Shown here: positions 5,110 through 5,458 of the stretch, one piece after another
How positions within the stretch are numbered: position 1 is the first letter of the stretch
Layout: every line of letters begins with the position of its first letter
DNA from: Phycisphaera sp.
GTDB lineage: Bacteria > Planctomycetota > Phycisphaerae > Phycisphaerales > Phycisphaeraceae
Assembly: GCA_029287335.1 (NCBI GenBank)
Contig: JARFRI010000277.1
Coordinates: 1 to 5,458, forward strand
Direction: 5' to 3'
Length of the DNA stretch: 5,458 bases
Position numbers and translations under genes: made by a program
The notes under the pieces: generated by a model
Database searches by the model: none
The model's input: the letters and a program-made list of their open reading frames with translations, nothing else
What the model was told of the DNA's origin: nothing

Positions 5110-5457
5110 TTATTTACGGAAGCGTTTGATCTTTACACCATCTGGACCGAAGTTGATCAGTAGGCATGTTTTTAGGCCTGTTGCTTTGAGGTAGTTCAGG
5201 CATTGTGCTTTGTGCGATTCGCTTAAAGCCTTGCAAGATTTCAACTCGACAAGAACAACATCCTCTACAACGATATCGTCAAAGTATTCTCCGATGATTT
5301 GTCTACGGAAATGAACTGGTACGGCTTTCTGAGCCTCAGCTGAAATATCATCTATTCGTAGTGCATAAAGCAACGCATTTTCATAGACCTTCTCAAGAAA
5401 TCCATAACCCAACTCATTCCAGACCTCATACGCATGTCCAATGACACGCTCAGTCAA
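5110..5457 (-). CDS. GxxExxY family protein, PD-(D/E)XK nuclease-like, 5' end cut by window edge
   Basis: 115 residues are visible. The name-giving motif is GFLEKVY (G19, E22, Y25), followed by a strand-rich part with GEYFDDIVVED (Asp60/Asp61) and VELK (Glu71, Lys73), which together fit a PD-(D/E)XK nuclease core. HKAQCLNYLKATGL (82-95) and LLINFG (99-104) complete the family pattern, and KIKRF closes it. Family proteins run to about 120-130 residues, and the TTG at 5457 encodes what is normally an internal Leu before TERVIG, so the true start is probably a few codons beyond the right edge. The biological role is unproven; nuclease activity is inferred from the fold. Codon and base use look more AT-rich than lgt, suggesting acquisition. 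It converges on lgt, and a CACGGAT array abuts its stop. Confidence 0.88.
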   Translation of the reverse strand: MTERVIGHAYEVWNELGYGFLEKVYENALLYALRIDDISAEAQKAVPVHFRRQIIGEYFDDIVVEDVVLVELKSCKALSESHKAQCLNYLKATGLKTCLLINFGPDGVKIKRFRK

Positions 5458-5458
5458 T

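Overview
The window looks like chromosomal DNA of a free-living Gram-negative bacterium, most likely a planctomycete (perhaps class Phycisphaerae). This is inferred from the combination of a PEP-CTERM sorting tail, a sulfatase-like remnant, a secreted choice-of-anchor I protein, an Lgt with an enlarged loop, and a GxxExxY gene next to a CACGGAT repeat. No rRNA or other marker fixes the taxon, and Verrucomicrobiota or another PVC-group or deep-branching lineage would also fit.

Layout. Positions 1-129 are the last 42 codons of a plus-strand regulator ending in a Fis-type helix-turn-helix, as at the end of NtrC-like sigma-54 activators. Positions 130-1550 have no intact recognisable gene and look by eye less GC-rich than what follows. 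This stretch reads as decayed or accessory DNA. It contains an orphan PEP-CTERM tail (minus strand, stop at 314), an 11-bp tandem duplication and a 13-bp direct repeat beside it, a doubtful 85-codon ORF, two dyads, and a sulfatase-like fragment (plus strand, about 1220-1363). Two terminator-like hairpins (1553-1609) close the stretch.

Positions 1652-3313 (minus) encode a 553-residue secreted beta-propeller-like choice-of-anchor I protein. It has a good signal peptide and ribosome binding site but no C-terminal anchor. A 185-bp divergent intergenic region separates it from two plus-strand genes. The first is a small membrane-anchored Coa1-like protein (3499-3951). The second is lgt (4034-5092), the prolipoprotein diacylglyceryl transferase, with all its key catalytic residues. 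Both plus-strand genes lack a Shine-Dalgarno site, and each has a TANNNT box exactly 6 nt before its ATG, which suggests leaderless transcripts.

The 3' end of lgt runs into a 10-bp-period CACGGAT repeat (5083-5109) that supplies its last codons and stop. Converging from the right is a GxxExxY family PD-(D/E)XK nuclease-like gene (5110-5457, 5' end cut by the window edge).

Functionally the genes do not form one pathway. Secretion and envelope themes dominate (Lgt, the exported propeller protein, the Coa1-like membrane protein, the PEP-CTERM tail), while the GxxExxY gene with its repeat looks like a small accessory module. I see no complete unknown defence or mobile system. The best leads are the GxxExxY/CACGGAT module, the apparent leaderless starts and the decayed PEP-CTERM locus.
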